From positions 70,644 to 134,643 of IMG/VR virus record IMGVR_UViG_3300013102_000003: a stretch of DNA of 64,000 nucleotides. One strand, written 5' to 3'. Source of the DNA: a virus. Of this stretch, positions 1 through 7,948 are shown piece by piece; within the stretch, counting starts at the first letter, position 1; every line of letters begins with the position of its first letter. Made by a program: the position numbers and the translations under genes. The notes below the pieces were generated by a model. The model was given only the letters and a program-made list of their open reading frames with translations, was not told the origin of the DNA and searched no databases.

Positions 1-1
1 C

Positions 2-328
2 GCCGTCAGTCTGCGCGTCCCGCTGCTGAAGAACCGGGCCGGTGTTGACATCTACGACGCACGGATACACACCGGGATCAAGCTGCTCAAGGCAGTAGGA
101 AACGACGAGGTGCTGACCGCCCTGAAGGGGTTCCCTGTCGGGGCCATCCTCTCGTACTACGAAAGCGGCGAGCCGAGTCCATACCGGCTCCGCGTGGCCG
201 TGAAGCGCTCCGACTCCCATTGGGGTCAGCTTGTCGGGACAGCGGGGCAGATGATCCGTACGGCGACACTCCGGGAGTCCCTGAAGGAAGCTGGAGACAG
301 CTACACCATTCTGGACGGCGGTGAGTAG
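2..328 (+). CDS. hypothetical protein, 5' end outside window
   Basis: The frame is open from the first base, so the gene begins upstream; 108 residues are visible. No family recognised. The mixed alpha/beta sequence suggests a soluble protein. Its TAG stop shares a base with the GTG start of the next gene, so the two are probably translationally coupled. Confidence 0.8.
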   Translation, partial: AVSLRVPLLKNRAGVDIYDARIHTGIKLLKAVGNDEVLTALKGFPVGAILSYYESGEPSPYRLRVAVKRSDSHWGQLVGTAGQMIRTATLRESLKEAGDSYTILDGGE

Positions 329-546
329 TGTCAGCACTCTCTGACGCTCTGCGCGAGAAGTTCAGCCCCACGGATCACACGTACCAGCATTACCGCGTCG
401 TGTTGATCCACAGCGGTGTTGAGTACCGGTCGCGGGTGCGGAACTTTCAGGAGCTTCTTGCCGCGCTTGAGGAAGAACCTCCCGGCATCCACTCCATCGA
501 GCACAAGCACATCTTGGACAACAACGACAAGTGGGCAGTACTCTAA
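328..546 (+). CDS. hypothetical protein, GTG start
   Basis: 72 residues, GTG start overlapping the previous stop (TAGTG). No family recognised; soluble. It ends 8 bases before a hairpin promoter, so it is probably the last gene of an operon that starts outside the window. Confidence 0.8.
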   Translation: MSALSDALREKFSPTDHTYQHYRVVLIHSGVEYRSRVRNFQELLAALEEEPPGIHSIEHKHILDNNDKWAVL

Positions 547-552
547 ATAGCT

Positions 553-592
553 AAGGGAGTCACTTGACAGTGGCTCCCTTTTGCTATAGTCT
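553..592 (+). promoter_or_regulatory. hairpin promoter with the -35 box in the loop
   Basis: Arms AAGGGAG (553-559) and CTCCCTT (574-580) enclose TTGACA (564-569); TAGTCT (587-592) follows at 17 nt. The hairpin can terminate the upstream operon while its loop supplies the next -35 box. This is the first example of a design that dominates 29-41 kb. Confidence 0.75.
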
Positions 593-621
593 AGATATAT
601 CAACCAACAAAGGAGGAAGTC

Positions 622-828
622 ATGGCAATGGAAGCAACCAAGCGGCTCCTGAAGTCGTACCAGAACGCGGCCATCAATCTGCGCAAAGTCGCGGACGAGA
701 TGGAACTACGGGAGATGCCCAAAGAGGGTGTCGTCATGTCCCGAACCAAGGCACTCATCTATGAGACGATTGCCAACGAACTAGCACTTGCACTGGTCGA
801 AGACCACGTGATCCCGGAAGGAACCTGA
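622..828 (+). CDS. hypothetical small helical protein
   Basis: 68 residues, start set by AAAGGAGG 7 nt upstream. Predominantly helical and charged; no family recognised. First gene behind the 564-592 promoter. The next gene begins one base after its stop with TTG. Confidence 0.85.
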   Translation: MAMEATKRLLKSYQNAAINLRKVADEMELREMPKEGVVMSRTKALIYETIANELALALVEDHVIPEGT

Positions 829-829
829 T

Positions 830-1288
830 TTGGAAATTGTCGCACTACTAACCATCGTCGGACTCCCGACTGCTGTCTGGTTCTTTATGGCCCCTGACCA
901 CTTCAAGAGAAGCTTCGGACTGAAGCCCCGCGAATCGCCCGTGGAGGCTGAAACCATCTCAGCCGAAGTGGTCAGGGTCCACGAGCATGCCCGCTCCGTA
1001 CCCGAGCCTGAGGACATCGGGCAGATCAATGAACCACTGGTACCGCCTCCACCTCCGGCACCGCCCAAGCACGCCATCATCCGGCACCAATACCACACGG
1101 CGTACGACGGGAGCCTGTGGCCTGAATGGGTTTGCAAGTGTGGAGGGTCAGGCTATACACCGACAGGTGTCTACACTTCCCTTGATTCGGCCCAGACTAA
1201 GTCCCGAAAAGAAGGACAGGCACATGTCTACAACGGCAACAAGGCCGAAGAGATGAAGGCCAAGACCAACGGGGCATTTGCATGGTAA
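830..1288 (+). CDS. membrane-anchored protein with proline-rich linker, TTG start
   Basis: 152 residues. TTG at 830 is the only start giving the full frame right behind the previous stop. Residues 3-20 form a hydrophobic segment (N-terminal anchor), followed by a charged region, a proline run near residue 70, and a C-terminal domain with a CKC pair in a Gly-rich turn. Probably a membrane-tethered cytoplasmic domain. Function unknown. Confidence 0.8.
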   Translation: MEIVALLTIVGLPTAVWFFMAPDHFKRSFGLKPRESPVEAETISAEVVRVHEHARSVPEPEDIGQINEPLVPPPPPAPPKHAIIRHQYHTAYDGSLWPEWVCKCGGSGYTPTGVYTSLDSAQTKSRKEGQAHVYNGNKAEEMKAKTNGAFAW

Positions 1289-1306
1289 CCCTGCATCTGC
1301 TACACT
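1278..1306 (+). promoter_or_regulatory. promoter for the 1338 gene
   Basis: TTGCAT (1278-1283), 17-nt spacer, TACACT (1301-1306). The -35 lies inside the end of the upstream gene. Confidence 0.65.
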
Positions 1307-1337
1307 GAATTCAAACATCAACCAACTGAAAGAAGAC

Positions 1338-1769
1338 ATGAACCCCACACGCACCAGCTACACTATCAGTGACAACCGCTGCACCAAGGAACCGGACTTC
1401 GGCTTCGAGGACATCCAGAAGGGCGACACGGTCAAGATCACCAAGACCCACAAGGATGGCACTGCCGTCACAGTGACCGGAGTCGCAGACAACAAGATGA
1501 GTTCCGGGGTTCGGATGGTCGTCTGGAAATCCGCATTGGGGAACACCCTCGCGGCCAACACGACGATTGCCGGATGGACCTACACCTACGAGCTTGTGGA
1601 GCGCCCCGAACCCAAGGACCACGTAGTGGTGCGTTTCAATGACGGTGAGATCGGCACCGTCCAGACGGCACCGCGCCCCAAGCAGCGGGCCATTGAAATC
1701 AAGGACCGCTGGAACACCGAGTACGGCCACGAATACCGCGTCATGAAACTGGTTGATGTCCATGAGTAA
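1338..1769 (+). CDS. small beta-barrel (KOW-like) domain protein
   Basis: 143 residues; ATG 1338 chosen because the promoter lies just upstream and GAAAGAAG precedes it. The N-terminal half has the pattern FEDIQKGDTVKI, then a second strand ending GVAD and a tail ending ELVERPEP. The same module recurs at 21275 (FEDVKQGDKISA, GVAD, EILERE) and in 14318. This suggests a duplicated phage domain of the small SH3/KOW type. Binding partner unknown. Confidence 0.8.
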   Translation: MNPTRTSYTISDNRCTKEPDFGFEDIQKGDTVKITKTHKDGTAVTVTGVADNKMSSGVRMVVWKSALGNTLAANTTIAGWTYTYELVERPEPKDHVVVRFNDGEIGTVQTAPRPKQRAIEIKDRWNTEYGHEYRVMKLVDVHE

Positions 1770-2040
1770 GCTCCAGAAGGGCGGATTCGTCGTCGGGTAC
1801 CTGCTGGGTGCACTGGCCGTGCTGGCGCTCGCAGCAGGTACCCTGACCTTCCTCATGTTCGTGCTGGCGTTCCCGCTGCCGCATGCACTGCTGACTGTAG
1901 CCCTGATCTTCGGCCTGATCCTGTGGCTGCTGACCCGCCCCGAGGACGCCCCCGACCTCGAAATGAACACTTCCGTATGGAACGACGAGGACGTTGACGA
2001 CGACCTCTCCACCACTGAACCTGCTAAGGAAAAACTATGA
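1762..2040 (+). CDS. membrane protein, two TM helices
   Basis: 92 residues from ATG 1762 (overlapping the upstream stop by 8 nt; ATG 1756 is also possible). Two hydrophobic helices in the first 60 residues and a strongly acidic C-terminal tail. First of three consecutive overlapping membrane-protein genes. Function unknown. Confidence 0.8.
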   Translation: MSKLQKGGFVVGYLLGALAVLALAAGTLTFLMFVLAFPLPHALLTVALIFGLILWLLTRPEDAPDLEMNTSVWNDEDVDDDLSTTEPAKEKL

Positions 2041-2315
2041 ACCGCACGCATACCCGAACCGCCTTCCCGACCCGAACCACCGCTCCGGACTCCGCAGGTC
2101 GGCACTTCAAAGCCGCCAAGAACAGCATGACAGCCATTGCCTTGGCGTATCTTGTGGTGATGCTGACCCTCACCGGCCTGTCCATCTGGCTGGCGCTTAC
2201 CTTCTCTCCGTGGTTCTTCATTGGTACCGCATTTGCAGGCGGGTACATCCTTGTGCTGACTGTCGCCGTGATCGGACAGCGTGTCATCATGAACTCTGTC
2301 GGCAAGGACTGGTAG
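2037..2315 (+). CDS. membrane protein, two TM helices
   Basis: 92 residues, ATGA overlap with the gene before. A basic Thr/Arg-rich N-terminus is followed by two hydrophobic helices at about 32-80. Translationally coupled to its neighbours; the trio may form one membrane assembly (inference). Confidence 0.8.
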   Translation: MNRTHTRTAFPTRTTAPDSAGRHFKAAKNSMTAIALAYLVVMLTLTGLSIWLALTFSPWFFIGTAFAGGYILVLTVAVIGQRVIMNSVGKDW

Positions 2316-2527
2316 TGCGGGACTGGGGCGAGACCATCCTGTTTCTCGGTGCGCTTCTGGTTGTCGGGACCGTAGTGGTGTGTATTTCGCTTGCGTCAGT
2401 GGCTTTCCTGATCGCCACCTTCACGGGGTACCCTGCTTCCGTACTGGGGTTCCTACCCCTGCTGGGCCTCTCACTCATGGGATGGAATGGTGTCATAGCG
2501 CTCTACCAGAACATGATGAACGCGTAG
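2315..2527 (+). CDS. small membrane protein, GTG start
   Basis: 70 residues from GTG 2315, which overlaps the previous stop (TAGTG). Two hydrophobic helices with short termini. Last gene before the terminator at 2532-2562. Function unknown. Confidence 0.8.
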   Translation: MRDWGETILFLGALLVVGTVVVCISLASVAFLIATFTGYPASVLGFLPLLGLSLMGWNGVIALYQNMMNA

Positions 2528-2531
2528 GCTT

Positions 2532-2583
2532 GAGGTCGGGGAAACCCGGCCTCTTTGCTTTTACCCGGAGAGTGTGTTAGGCT
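2532..2583 (+). promoter_or_regulatory. terminator overlapping a promoter
   Basis: Hairpin GAGGTCGGG-GAAA-CCCGGCCTC (2532-2553) followed by T-rich TTTGCTTTT. The T-tract provides TTGCTT (2555-2560), and 17 nt later comes TAGGCT (2578-2583). One element ends the membrane operon and starts the next gene. Confidence 0.75.
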
Positions 2584-2621
2584 CTTCTCATACCGACCAA
2601 AGACTATCTAAGGAGCAAGAA

Positions 2622-3164
2622 ATGGCAGAGACCCAAGCATACAAGGCCGCACAGATCATCGAGGAACGGCGTCTCGGGAAGAACGCGACCGGCATACCCA
2701 CCATCTCGGACCGGATCTGCGCGGACGAGATCGATGACATGTACGAGGCAGAGTTCCGCCGCCGTCTGGCTGTTGTCGTGGATGACGCACGGCGCGAGGC
2801 TGAGGCCCGTGTGCAGGAGGCCAAGGTGGAGGTTCTGGAGTCAGCGTCGAAAGCCTTTAGCCGGGAGTGCCTTGGGTTTCAGGCTGGTTGGGGGTCCAAC
2901 GAGATCGACCTAGCCAAGCTTGACGTGCTGGGCAAGACCCAGACGTGGCTGGAGGAACGTGCCTTCAAGTATCGTGACCCTCTTCCGCGTTACATCAATC
3001 TGAAGGACACCTACCGGACCCTCAGTGACGGGGCTGAGATCAAGTACCGTGGAGAAGTCTTCACACACCGCATCGGATTCGGGGACTTCGTCAGCATCAA
3101 GGGGGACAACATCACGGCACGTCTCCACGATGAAGATGTCACCTTGATCAACCACAACCTCTGA
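2622..3164 (+). CDS. hypothetical protein with coiled-coil centre
   Basis: 180 residues; start set by AAGGAG upstream of ATG 2622. Residues about 45-90 are a charged Ala/Glu/Arg helix (likely coiled coil), followed by a compact beta-rich C-terminal domain. Single-gene transcript between two promoters. No family recognised. Confidence 0.85.
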   Translation: MAETQAYKAAQIIEERRLGKNATGIPTISDRICADEIDDMYEAEFRRRLAVVVDDARREAEARVQEAKVEVLESASKAFSRECLGFQAGWGSNEIDLAKLDVLGKTQTWLEERAFKYRDPLPRYINLKDTYRTLSDGAEIKYRGEVFTHRIGFGDFVSIKGDNITARLHDEDVTLINHNL

Positions 3165-3165
3165 T

Positions 3166-3194
3166 TTGACTTCTCACTAGAAAGGCTGTACCTT
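3166..3194 (+). promoter_or_regulatory. leaderless promoter
   Basis: TTGACT (3166-3171), 17 nt, TACCTT (3189-3194). The predicted transcription start, 7 nt after the -10 box, is the A of ATG 3201. Confidence 0.65.
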
Positions 3195-3200
3195 AGAAGC

Positions 3201-3500
3201 ATGGAAGAAAACGTAAACCACCGCAACAAACTTGAAGAGATCGCTGACCGGAGCGCGGCTGACTACCAGACCAGCAAGGACACCGGAGTTCCGCTGGACC
3301 AGACCCAACGTGACCGTCAGGATCTGTGGGTAGTTGTCTCCGCTGCCTACGCCATGGTTGATGAGTTCAGGACATTCGCCCGGAACATCCGGCACAACAA
3401 CTACGACCACCGGCCAGACTGGGAAGAGCGGGCCAAGACGTACGAACGGTCCGCAGCAGAACTGGTCGGCAAGCTGGAAGACGCGGTGGCCAAGCTTTGA
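3201..3500 (+). CDS. hypothetical helical protein, leaderless mRNA
   Basis: 99 residues, all-helical by composition. The ATG coincides with the predicted transcription start and there is no SD, so a leaderless mRNA is likely. First of an overlapping chain running to about 6143. Function unknown. Confidence 0.85.
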   Translation: MEENVNHRNKLEEIADRSAADYQTSKDTGVPLDQTQRDRQDLWVVVSAAYAMVDEFRTFARNIRHNNYDHRPDWEERAKTYERSAAELVGKLEDAVAKL

Positions 3501-3793
3501 GCACAGCAGTTGACATTGATTTTGACATCGACCTCTCCCTTCTGGTGGGGCCATTGGAGGATCAGGGGTGTGAGCACTCCGAGCACGGAAACCACCGAGC
3601 ACATGGGGAAGGCCCTGCCACCCACTACATCAGGACAATCCATCCCTGCAAGAGTACGAGAGTCTACGCTGCCTGTAAACTATTCGTCTGGTATGTCAAG
3701 GCCGATCTCATAAAGATCCGGTGTGTCGAATGCCGCACCCTAGGACTCGCTTCCGAGTTCCTTGAAGTTGTAGGGGAGATAGGATCGCTTTGA
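3497..3793 (+). CDS. Cys/His-rich protein, paralogue of the next gene
   Basis: 98 residues, TTG start overlapping the previous stop. Shares with the next gene the frame DFDIDLS, LVGP, GCEHS, GPATHYI, VYAAC and RCVEC. The conserved Cys and His residues suggest a zinc ribbon. Tandem duplication; function unknown. Confidence 0.8.
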   Translation: MSTAVDIDFDIDLSLLVGPLEDQGCEHSEHGNHRAHGEGPATHYIRTIHPCKSTRVYAACKLFVWYVKADLIKIRCVECRTLGLASEFLEVVGEIGSL

Positions 3794-4083
3794 CAGTTAC
3801 AGAAATTGACTTCGACATCGACCTGAGTGTACTGGTCGGGCCGATGGATGAGATTGGCTGTGAACACTCACGGCACCACACCGGCAAGCGCCACGACAGC
3901 GGACCGGCCACCCACTACATCCACGTGTGGCACGAGGACTGTGGGCACGACATGGTGTATGCTGCCTGTGCAACTTGGGTCCGGACCGTCCAGACCTATC
4001 ACGGAAATCTTCGATGTGTTACATGCAGGGAGCCGGTCGATTGTCAGGAAAATCTTCGGGTGCTGGGGCCGGTGAACGGATGA
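3790..4083 (+). CDS. Cys/His-rich protein, paralogue of the previous gene
   Basis: 97 residues, TTG start overlapping the upstream stop by 4 nt. Same block order as the 3497 gene (DFDIDLS, LVGP, GCEHS, GPATHYI, VYAAC, CVTC), including a C-terminal CxxC. A recent tandem duplication followed by divergence. Putative zinc-binding protein of unknown role. Confidence 0.8.
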   Translation: MTVTEIDFDIDLSVLVGPMDEIGCEHSRHHTGKRHDSGPATHYIHVWHEDCGHDMVYAACATWVRTVQTYHGNLRCVTCREPVDCQENLRVLGPVNG

Positions 4084-4373
4084 CTGACAAGTACATTCTC
4101 GTGAAGGTACGTGACGCGGAGACGCCGGTGACTCCGGGGTCCTACACCACCAAGCTTGGGAAGATGCGCAAAGCCATCCACCTGACATCCGACATCCACG
4201 ACATCTCCGTGGCGGATATGGTGACACATTCGCTGTCCATGACAGCCGAAGAAACCGAACAGGTTGCAAACATCTTTGACACCGCCATGGAGCGGGCCAA
4301 GAGAGACCACAAAAAACGACTAGAAGCAGAATGGGAAGAGTACTATGCAAATCATCCAGATGGCCGGAGGTAA
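4080..4373 (+). CDS. hypothetical protein
   Basis: 97 residues, ATGA overlap at the start. The N-terminal half is strand-rich and the C-terminal half is a charged helix ending DGRR. No family recognised. Confidence 0.8.
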   Translation: MTDKYILVKVRDAETPVTPGSYTTKLGKMRKAIHLTSDIHDISVADMVTHSLSMTAEETEQVANIFDTAMERAKRDHKKRLEAEWEEYYANHPDGRR

Positions 4374-4376
4374 CTG

Positions 4377-4532
4377 ATGTCTAGAAGTCTGACGATCCTT
4401 CTGCTGCTGTTCCTTGCCATTGCCAACGTGGCGTGCGCCGTTCTGCTGATCTTCGGTGGAGCGTGGCCTATCGCCTTGCTGAACACCGCTGGGGCCTTGT
4501 TCGCCCTCCACACCCTGAGTAACCTAGAGTGA
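4377..4532 (+). CDS. very small membrane protein
   Basis: 51 residues from ATG 4377 behind GGAGG (4366-4370). Nearly the whole chain is hydrophobic (two short helices) with a basic N-terminus (MSRS). The stop overlaps the next GTG, so it is part of the operon. Confidence 0.75.
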   Translation: MSRSLTILLLLFLAIANVACAVLLIFGGAWPIALLNTAGALFALHTLSNLE

Positions 4533-4720
4533 CAGGGAAGACCGTAAGTAAAGAGCACGAGCTAGACGCCCTGCCCAAGGGAACGCGTTTGCGTTTCACC
4601 ACGTCAGGTGTTACACTTGAAAAAACGCTGGCCGATTTGTGGCTGGTGGAGAACGTGAAAGGCTGTTGGGGTTCGGACGAGATCTGCGCCAACGGCAATC
4701 CCATGGAAATCATAGAGTAA
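4529..4720 (+). CDS. hypothetical protein, GTG start
   Basis: 63 residues; GTG at 4529 overlaps the upstream TGA. Contains a beta-strand pair around GTRLRFTTSG, reminiscent of the small-barrel proteins elsewhere. Function unknown. Confidence 0.75.
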   Translation: MTGKTVSKEHELDALPKGTRLRFTTSGVTLEKTLADLWLVENVKGCWGSDEICANGNPMEIIE

Positions 4721-4728
4721 AGGAACAA

Positions 4729-4926
4729 ATGGACTACGAACCAACACTGGCTGAGGCGGCAGAAGCCGTACGACAGGCCAACGCTGACGTGCTTGAGGCA
4801 CAGTCGGCCACGACCAAGGCCCAGAAGGAAAAGCGGGAACGCGAGACTGAACTCGTGATCGCCAAGTCTTCGCTGGAACGCGCCGAGCGCGTACTCATCA
4901 ACACGGCCCTGAAGTCGGAGGCCTGA
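4729..4926 (+). CDS. small coiled-coil protein
   Basis: 65 residues, ATG 4729 behind AAAGGA. Almost entirely heptad-like Ala/Glu/Lys helix (residues 8-60), so probably a dimeric coiled coil. Partner unknown. Confidence 0.8.
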   Translation: MDYEPTLAEAAEAVRQANADVLEAQSATTKAQKEKRERETELVIAKSSLERAERVLINTALKSEA

Positions 4927-4927
4927 G

Positions 4928-5374
4928 ATGAACGTTGACAAGAACAAGTGGGAACGGATCGCTTTTGAGACCATCGAGAGTCAGGACACGCTTCTCGTGG
5001 TCCGGCACTCCAGCATCGATTACATCACTCCGGGAACGCTGGAAGGTGTCGTCGGCACGGCACGGAGTGGTTCATGGATCATTGCCGGATGGCCTGTCGA
5101 ACCGACCACCATCCACGACCTGATCATCTACCGGAAGCGGCCCGATTTCGTGATGCCCACCACACTAGGGTCAGTCATCACGGCTGAAGACCGCAGCGGC
5201 ACCGAGTACACGTTCGTGTTCGCTGACCCGAACCCTAAGACGGATCTCCCGTGGTACGGGTCGGACGAAGAGTGGTACGGCGCTGGAGAACTCCTTGACG
5301 CCTACGTTGGCCACATGGTAGTGTCGGAGGGCGTGAAGCTGCCCGAAATCGAGATCCAGACGGGGAAGCAGTAA
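4928..5374 (+). CDS. hypothetical protein
   Basis: 148 residues, ATG one base after the previous stop with SD GGAGG inside the upstream gene. Beta-rich sequence with repeated Gly-Thr turns. No family recognised. Confidence 0.8.
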   Translation: MNVDKNKWERIAFETIESQDTLLVVRHSSIDYITPGTLEGVVGTARSGSWIIAGWPVEPTTIHDLIIYRKRPDFVMPTTLGSVITAEDRSGTEYTFVFADPNPKTDLPWYGSDEEWYGAGELLDAYVGHMVVSEGVKLPEIEIQTGKQ

Positions 5375-5766
5375 TGATCGAACTTGAGAGGGATGAGTTC
5401 TACATCCTGCCGATGTTCGCCCACGAAGGTCCGGTGTCGCTGGACGCCATTGCCACGGAGTTCTACGGCCAGAAGTACAAGGGACAGCAGACCGGAGAAA
5501 TGATCAGCAATGACACGTATCAGGTCTACGACTTCTCCGGAGAACAGCTTGACTGGTACGCCGATGAGTACTTTGACGAGCAACTGGAGCGCTGGCAGGG
5601 CCTCAAGATCGGTGACCCCAACCCGTCCTACCACTACCCTGACGGTGTGATCAAGTACGATTTTGAGATCGAGCGCGAGGCACCCACGCCGCCCAACGTC
5701 TTGGCTGACCTGATCAACAAGGGGCACCTCCCGAGGGGCAAGTATCTGGTGGAGGTCTCATGGTAG
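5374..5766 (+). CDS. hypothetical acidic protein
   Basis: 130 residues, start overlapping the previous TAA (TAATGA). Acidic, rich in Tyr and Asp; no family recognised. Confidence 0.8.
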   Translation: MIELERDEFYILPMFAHEGPVSLDAIATEFYGQKYKGQQTGEMISNDTYQVYDFSGEQLDWYADEYFDEQLERWQGLKIGDPNPSYHYPDGVIKYDFEIEREAPTPPNVLADLINKGHLPRGKYLVEVSW

Positions 5767-5972
5767 AGCAGGACCCCGGAGTGGGCGGTGACAAGCTGTC
5801 CAAGTCCGACAGCGGGGCAGCACTGGAGGCCCGCAACAAGTCCTACAACAAGGTACTGGACGCGGAGATCAACTACATCACCGCTATTCTGACCGGTGAA
5901 GGTGATCAGGACGAGCTATACGAGCGCTGGTTGAAGAAATCAGAATGGCACGACAAGGAATTTGGCTGGTAG
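5760..5972 (+). CDS. hypothetical protein
   Basis: 70 residues, ATG overlapping the upstream end, SD GGAGG 5 nt before. Hydrophilic N-terminus, helical C-terminus. Function unknown. Confidence 0.8.
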   Translation: MVEQDPGVGGDKLSKSDSGAALEARNKSYNKVLDAEINYITAILTGEGDQDELYERWLKKSEWHDKEFGW

Positions 5973-5990
5973 CCAAACGAAAGGAAACTA

Positions 5991-6143
5991 ATGGGTTGGA
6001 AATATGAGACAGAGGTCTTCATGTACGAGGAAGACGGCTGGAGGACAGAGTATCAAGGGCAGTCACTGATAGCGGCAGTCCGAAGCATCCTGAGTCTCCG
6101 GAAGGAGCATCCGGGCAGAGCGTACCGGATCGTCATCCGATAG
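5991..6143 (+). CDS. small hypothetical protein
   Basis: 50 residues from ATG 5991 behind AAAGGAAA. Starts with a Tyr/Glu-rich strand pair and ends with a basic tail (RAYRIVIR). Last gene before the hairpin promoter at 6160. Confidence 0.7.
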   Translation: MGWKYETEVFMYEEDGWRTEYQGQSLIAAVRSILSLRKEHPGRAYRIVIR

Positions 6144-6159
6144 CAGAACGATTAAGAGA

Positions 6160-6196
6160 GGCCCTACTTGTGTGGGGCCTTTCTTCGTGTTAGTCT
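6160..6196 (+). promoter_or_regulatory. terminator hairpin with -35 in loop; leaderless promoter
   Basis: Arms AGGCCC (6159-6164) and GGGCCT (6175-6180) followed by TTTCTT; the loop and right arm carry TTGTGT (6168-6173), and TAGTCT (6191-6196) lies 17 nt on. The predicted start of transcription is the A of ATG 6203. Confidence 0.7.
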
Positions 6197-6202
6197 ATAG
6201 TC

Positions 6203-6421
6203 ATGAGCACACGAGAGAAGTACGAAGGAATCGAGATGGCCGACATCATGTGGAACATGGCGGAAAACTCACTCGACCCAACCAAGCCGGATGTGATCTT
6301 CGGCAAGGTCTACTGGGAGGACTGCCTTGAGTTCGCGGACAAGCTGCACCGGATGGGCTACCGCCGTGTGGCCGAGCCGGAAACCACCGTCGTCATCAAA
6401 GGCGAGGTACTAGACAGCTAG
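6203..6421 (+). CDS. hypothetical protein, leaderless mRNA
   Basis: 72 residues; ATG exactly 7 nt after the -10 box and no SD. Helical, acidic. Function unknown. Confidence 0.85.
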   Translation: MSTREKYEGIEMADIMWNMAENSLDPTKPDVIFGKVYWEDCLEFADKLHRMGYRRVAEPETTVVIKGEVLDS

Positions 6422-6439
6422 CGTAGGCTATGCTAGTCT
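6411..6439 (+). promoter_or_regulatory. promoter
   Basis: TAGACA (6411-6416), 17 nt, TAGTCT (6434-6439). The leader TACTACCAACACCACACAGAAGG resembles those of the 29-41 kb cassettes. Confidence 0.6.
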
Positions 6440-6482
6440 ATCTTCATCAGGTACTACCAACACCACACAGAAGGAGAAGATC

Positions 6483-6752
6483 ATGGCACAGAACGACAGC
6501 ACAGAAAACTGGGCAGAAGAACTCGGACGGAAAGTCTGGCTCTCGCTCGCGGCAGGACGGGTGTTCCGCACCCACACCTCGGGGACCATCAAGCGCATCA
6601 CCAAGACGATGATCATCGTGGAGGGCGCGAACGGGCAGACCTACCGGTTCTCCCGCAACAGGGTCGCTGCTGACCCGATCCGTGACTCGACCGGCAGGGG
6701 CGGCTACGGCAAGCACTACATGCACAAGAACGACTACATGGGGCGGGGCTGA
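6483..6752 (+). CDS. small beta-barrel protein with basic Gly-rich tail
   Basis: 89 residues, SD AGAAGGAG. A central strand-turn region (GRVFRTHTSGTIKRI) looks barrel-like; the tail is Gly/Tyr/Lys-rich, possibly nucleic-acid binding (inference). Confidence 0.8.
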   Translation: MAQNDSTENWAEELGRKVWLSLAAGRVFRTHTSGTIKRITKTMIIVEGANGQTYRFSRNRVAADPIRDSTGRGGYGKHYMHKNDYMGRG

Positions 6753-6754
6753 CC

Positions 6755-7027
6755 GTGGAGTTCTTCAAAGGCAGCAGGAGCGTCACCCAGACCTACACCG
6801 TCGTGGACGGGCCGGTGGTGGACATGGACCCCAACCGGCTCTCCAAGGGCCGGTTCAGGGTGGAGATGGTGACCGTCTCGTGGATCGACGGGAACGTCAC
6901 CCGCGTGTTCGTACGCGGACAAGCTGTCCTCAAGGACGGAAGCGACGGCAAGTACAAGCACGACCGGAGCTACTACGGGTCTGACATCCCCGACTGGCTG
7001 GACGGGATATTGGACATCAGCCTCTGA
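6755..7027 (+). CDS. hypothetical protein, GTG start
   Basis: 90 residues, GTG 2 nt after the upstream stop. Beta-rich core followed by a short helix. No family recognised. Confidence 0.8.
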   Translation: MEFFKGSRSVTQTYTVVDGPVVDMDPNRLSKGRFRVEMVTVSWIDGNVTRVFVRGQAVLKDGSDGKYKHDRSYYGSDIPDWLDGILDISL

Positions 7028-7076
7028 CCATGGTAGTGTATAGCTATCAAGTCAACGACACGAGAAGGAGTAAGAA

Positions 7077-7523
7077 ATGGATATCGCAGTTGGAGATACG
7101 GTCACCCTCACCTCAAAGGTGCCGGAGAGCGAGGTCTACCCGTGGGTGAAGGCGGGAACCACGGGTGTCATTGAAACCGTCCACACTCCACACCACTACC
7201 CGTACCGGGTGAGGTTCGACGGTGAGTTCGTCGTGGACCCTACCGGATGCCCGACCATCGTGAAGGACCCGGTACTGCTCTTCGAGCGGGACGAGATCGA
7301 ACTGGAGGCAGTAGAGCCGGAGGCGAGCTACTTCTACTCCACCAGCACGCCGCACCAGTGGTCCTCCGGCCCGAGATTCCACCAGTACGACCCGGAGGCG
7401 GGCGGGAAGATCGCCAGCCTTGAGCGGGCCAAGGAGCTTGCCGAGAAGGCACGGGTCGGTACGTGGGGCGAAGAGCGCTTGGTCCGGACCACTTACGGCG
7501 TCACCTACGACACGGAGGTCTAG
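7077..7523 (+). CDS. KOW/SH3-like small beta-barrel protein
   Basis: 148 residues, SD GAAGGAG. Opens with VGDTVTL, then GTTGVIE, PYRVRFDGE and FERDEIEL. The same order (GDxV, GxxGxV, VRFDG, DEL) appears at 7920 and 11917, so these are diverged copies. C-terminal half Tyr/Ser-rich. Ligand unknown. Confidence 0.8.
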   Translation: MDIAVGDTVTLTSKVPESEVYPWVKAGTTGVIETVHTPHHYPYRVRFDGEFVVDPTGCPTIVKDPVLLFERDEIELEAVEPEASYFYSTSTPHQWSSGPRFHQYDPEAGGKIASLERAKELAEKARVGTWGEERLVRTTYGVTYDTEV

Positions 7524-7527
7524 GGCC

Positions 7528-7734
7528 ATGGCAAAGAGCAGGCAGGAACAGAGGAACACACCGGGACCGGAGAAGATCAAGGTCCGCGTGGCGCTCACCG
7601 TCGAGGTGGACGTGCACGACTGGACGATGACATACGGGGTCCACCGTGACGACGTACGCGAGGATGTCAAGACCTACATCGAGCACGCCGTGCGCGAGAT
7701 GAACGAGGCGTTCACGGTGGTCAAGGTAGGCTGA
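7528..7734 (+). CDS. hypothetical protein
   Basis: 68 residues, ATG 7528. Basic N-terminus followed by alternating Val strands and an amphipathic helix. Function unknown. Confidence 0.8.
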   Translation: MAKSRQEQRNTPGPEKIKVRVALTVEVDVHDWTMTYGVHRDDVREDVKTYIEHAVREMNEAFTVVKVG

Positions 7735-7735
7735 C

Positions 7736-7948
7736 ATGCCGACATCAAGCAAGCGCCTCAGGGCACGGGCCAACGCCTACGCCCACGCCTCCGAAGGGCT
7801 GCAACTGGACTGGACCGATGACCCGATGGAGTTTGAAGAAGGTCTCCGGCTTGCGGAAAAGCTGGAAGACGACTATGCTAGACTCATTGGTCTGGCCGAA
7901 CGAATAGAGAAAAGGAAACATGAACAAGAACGTACGCAAGGCAGTTGA
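7736..7948 (+). CDS. hypothetical helical protein
   Basis: 70 residues, ATG one base after the previous stop. Charged helical; a promoter-like TATGCTAGACT lies inside its 3' end for the overlapping 7920 gene. Confidence 0.75.
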   Translation: MPTSSKRLRARANAYAHASEGLQLDWTDDPMEFEEGLRLAEKLEDDYARLIGLAERIEKRKHEQERTQGS

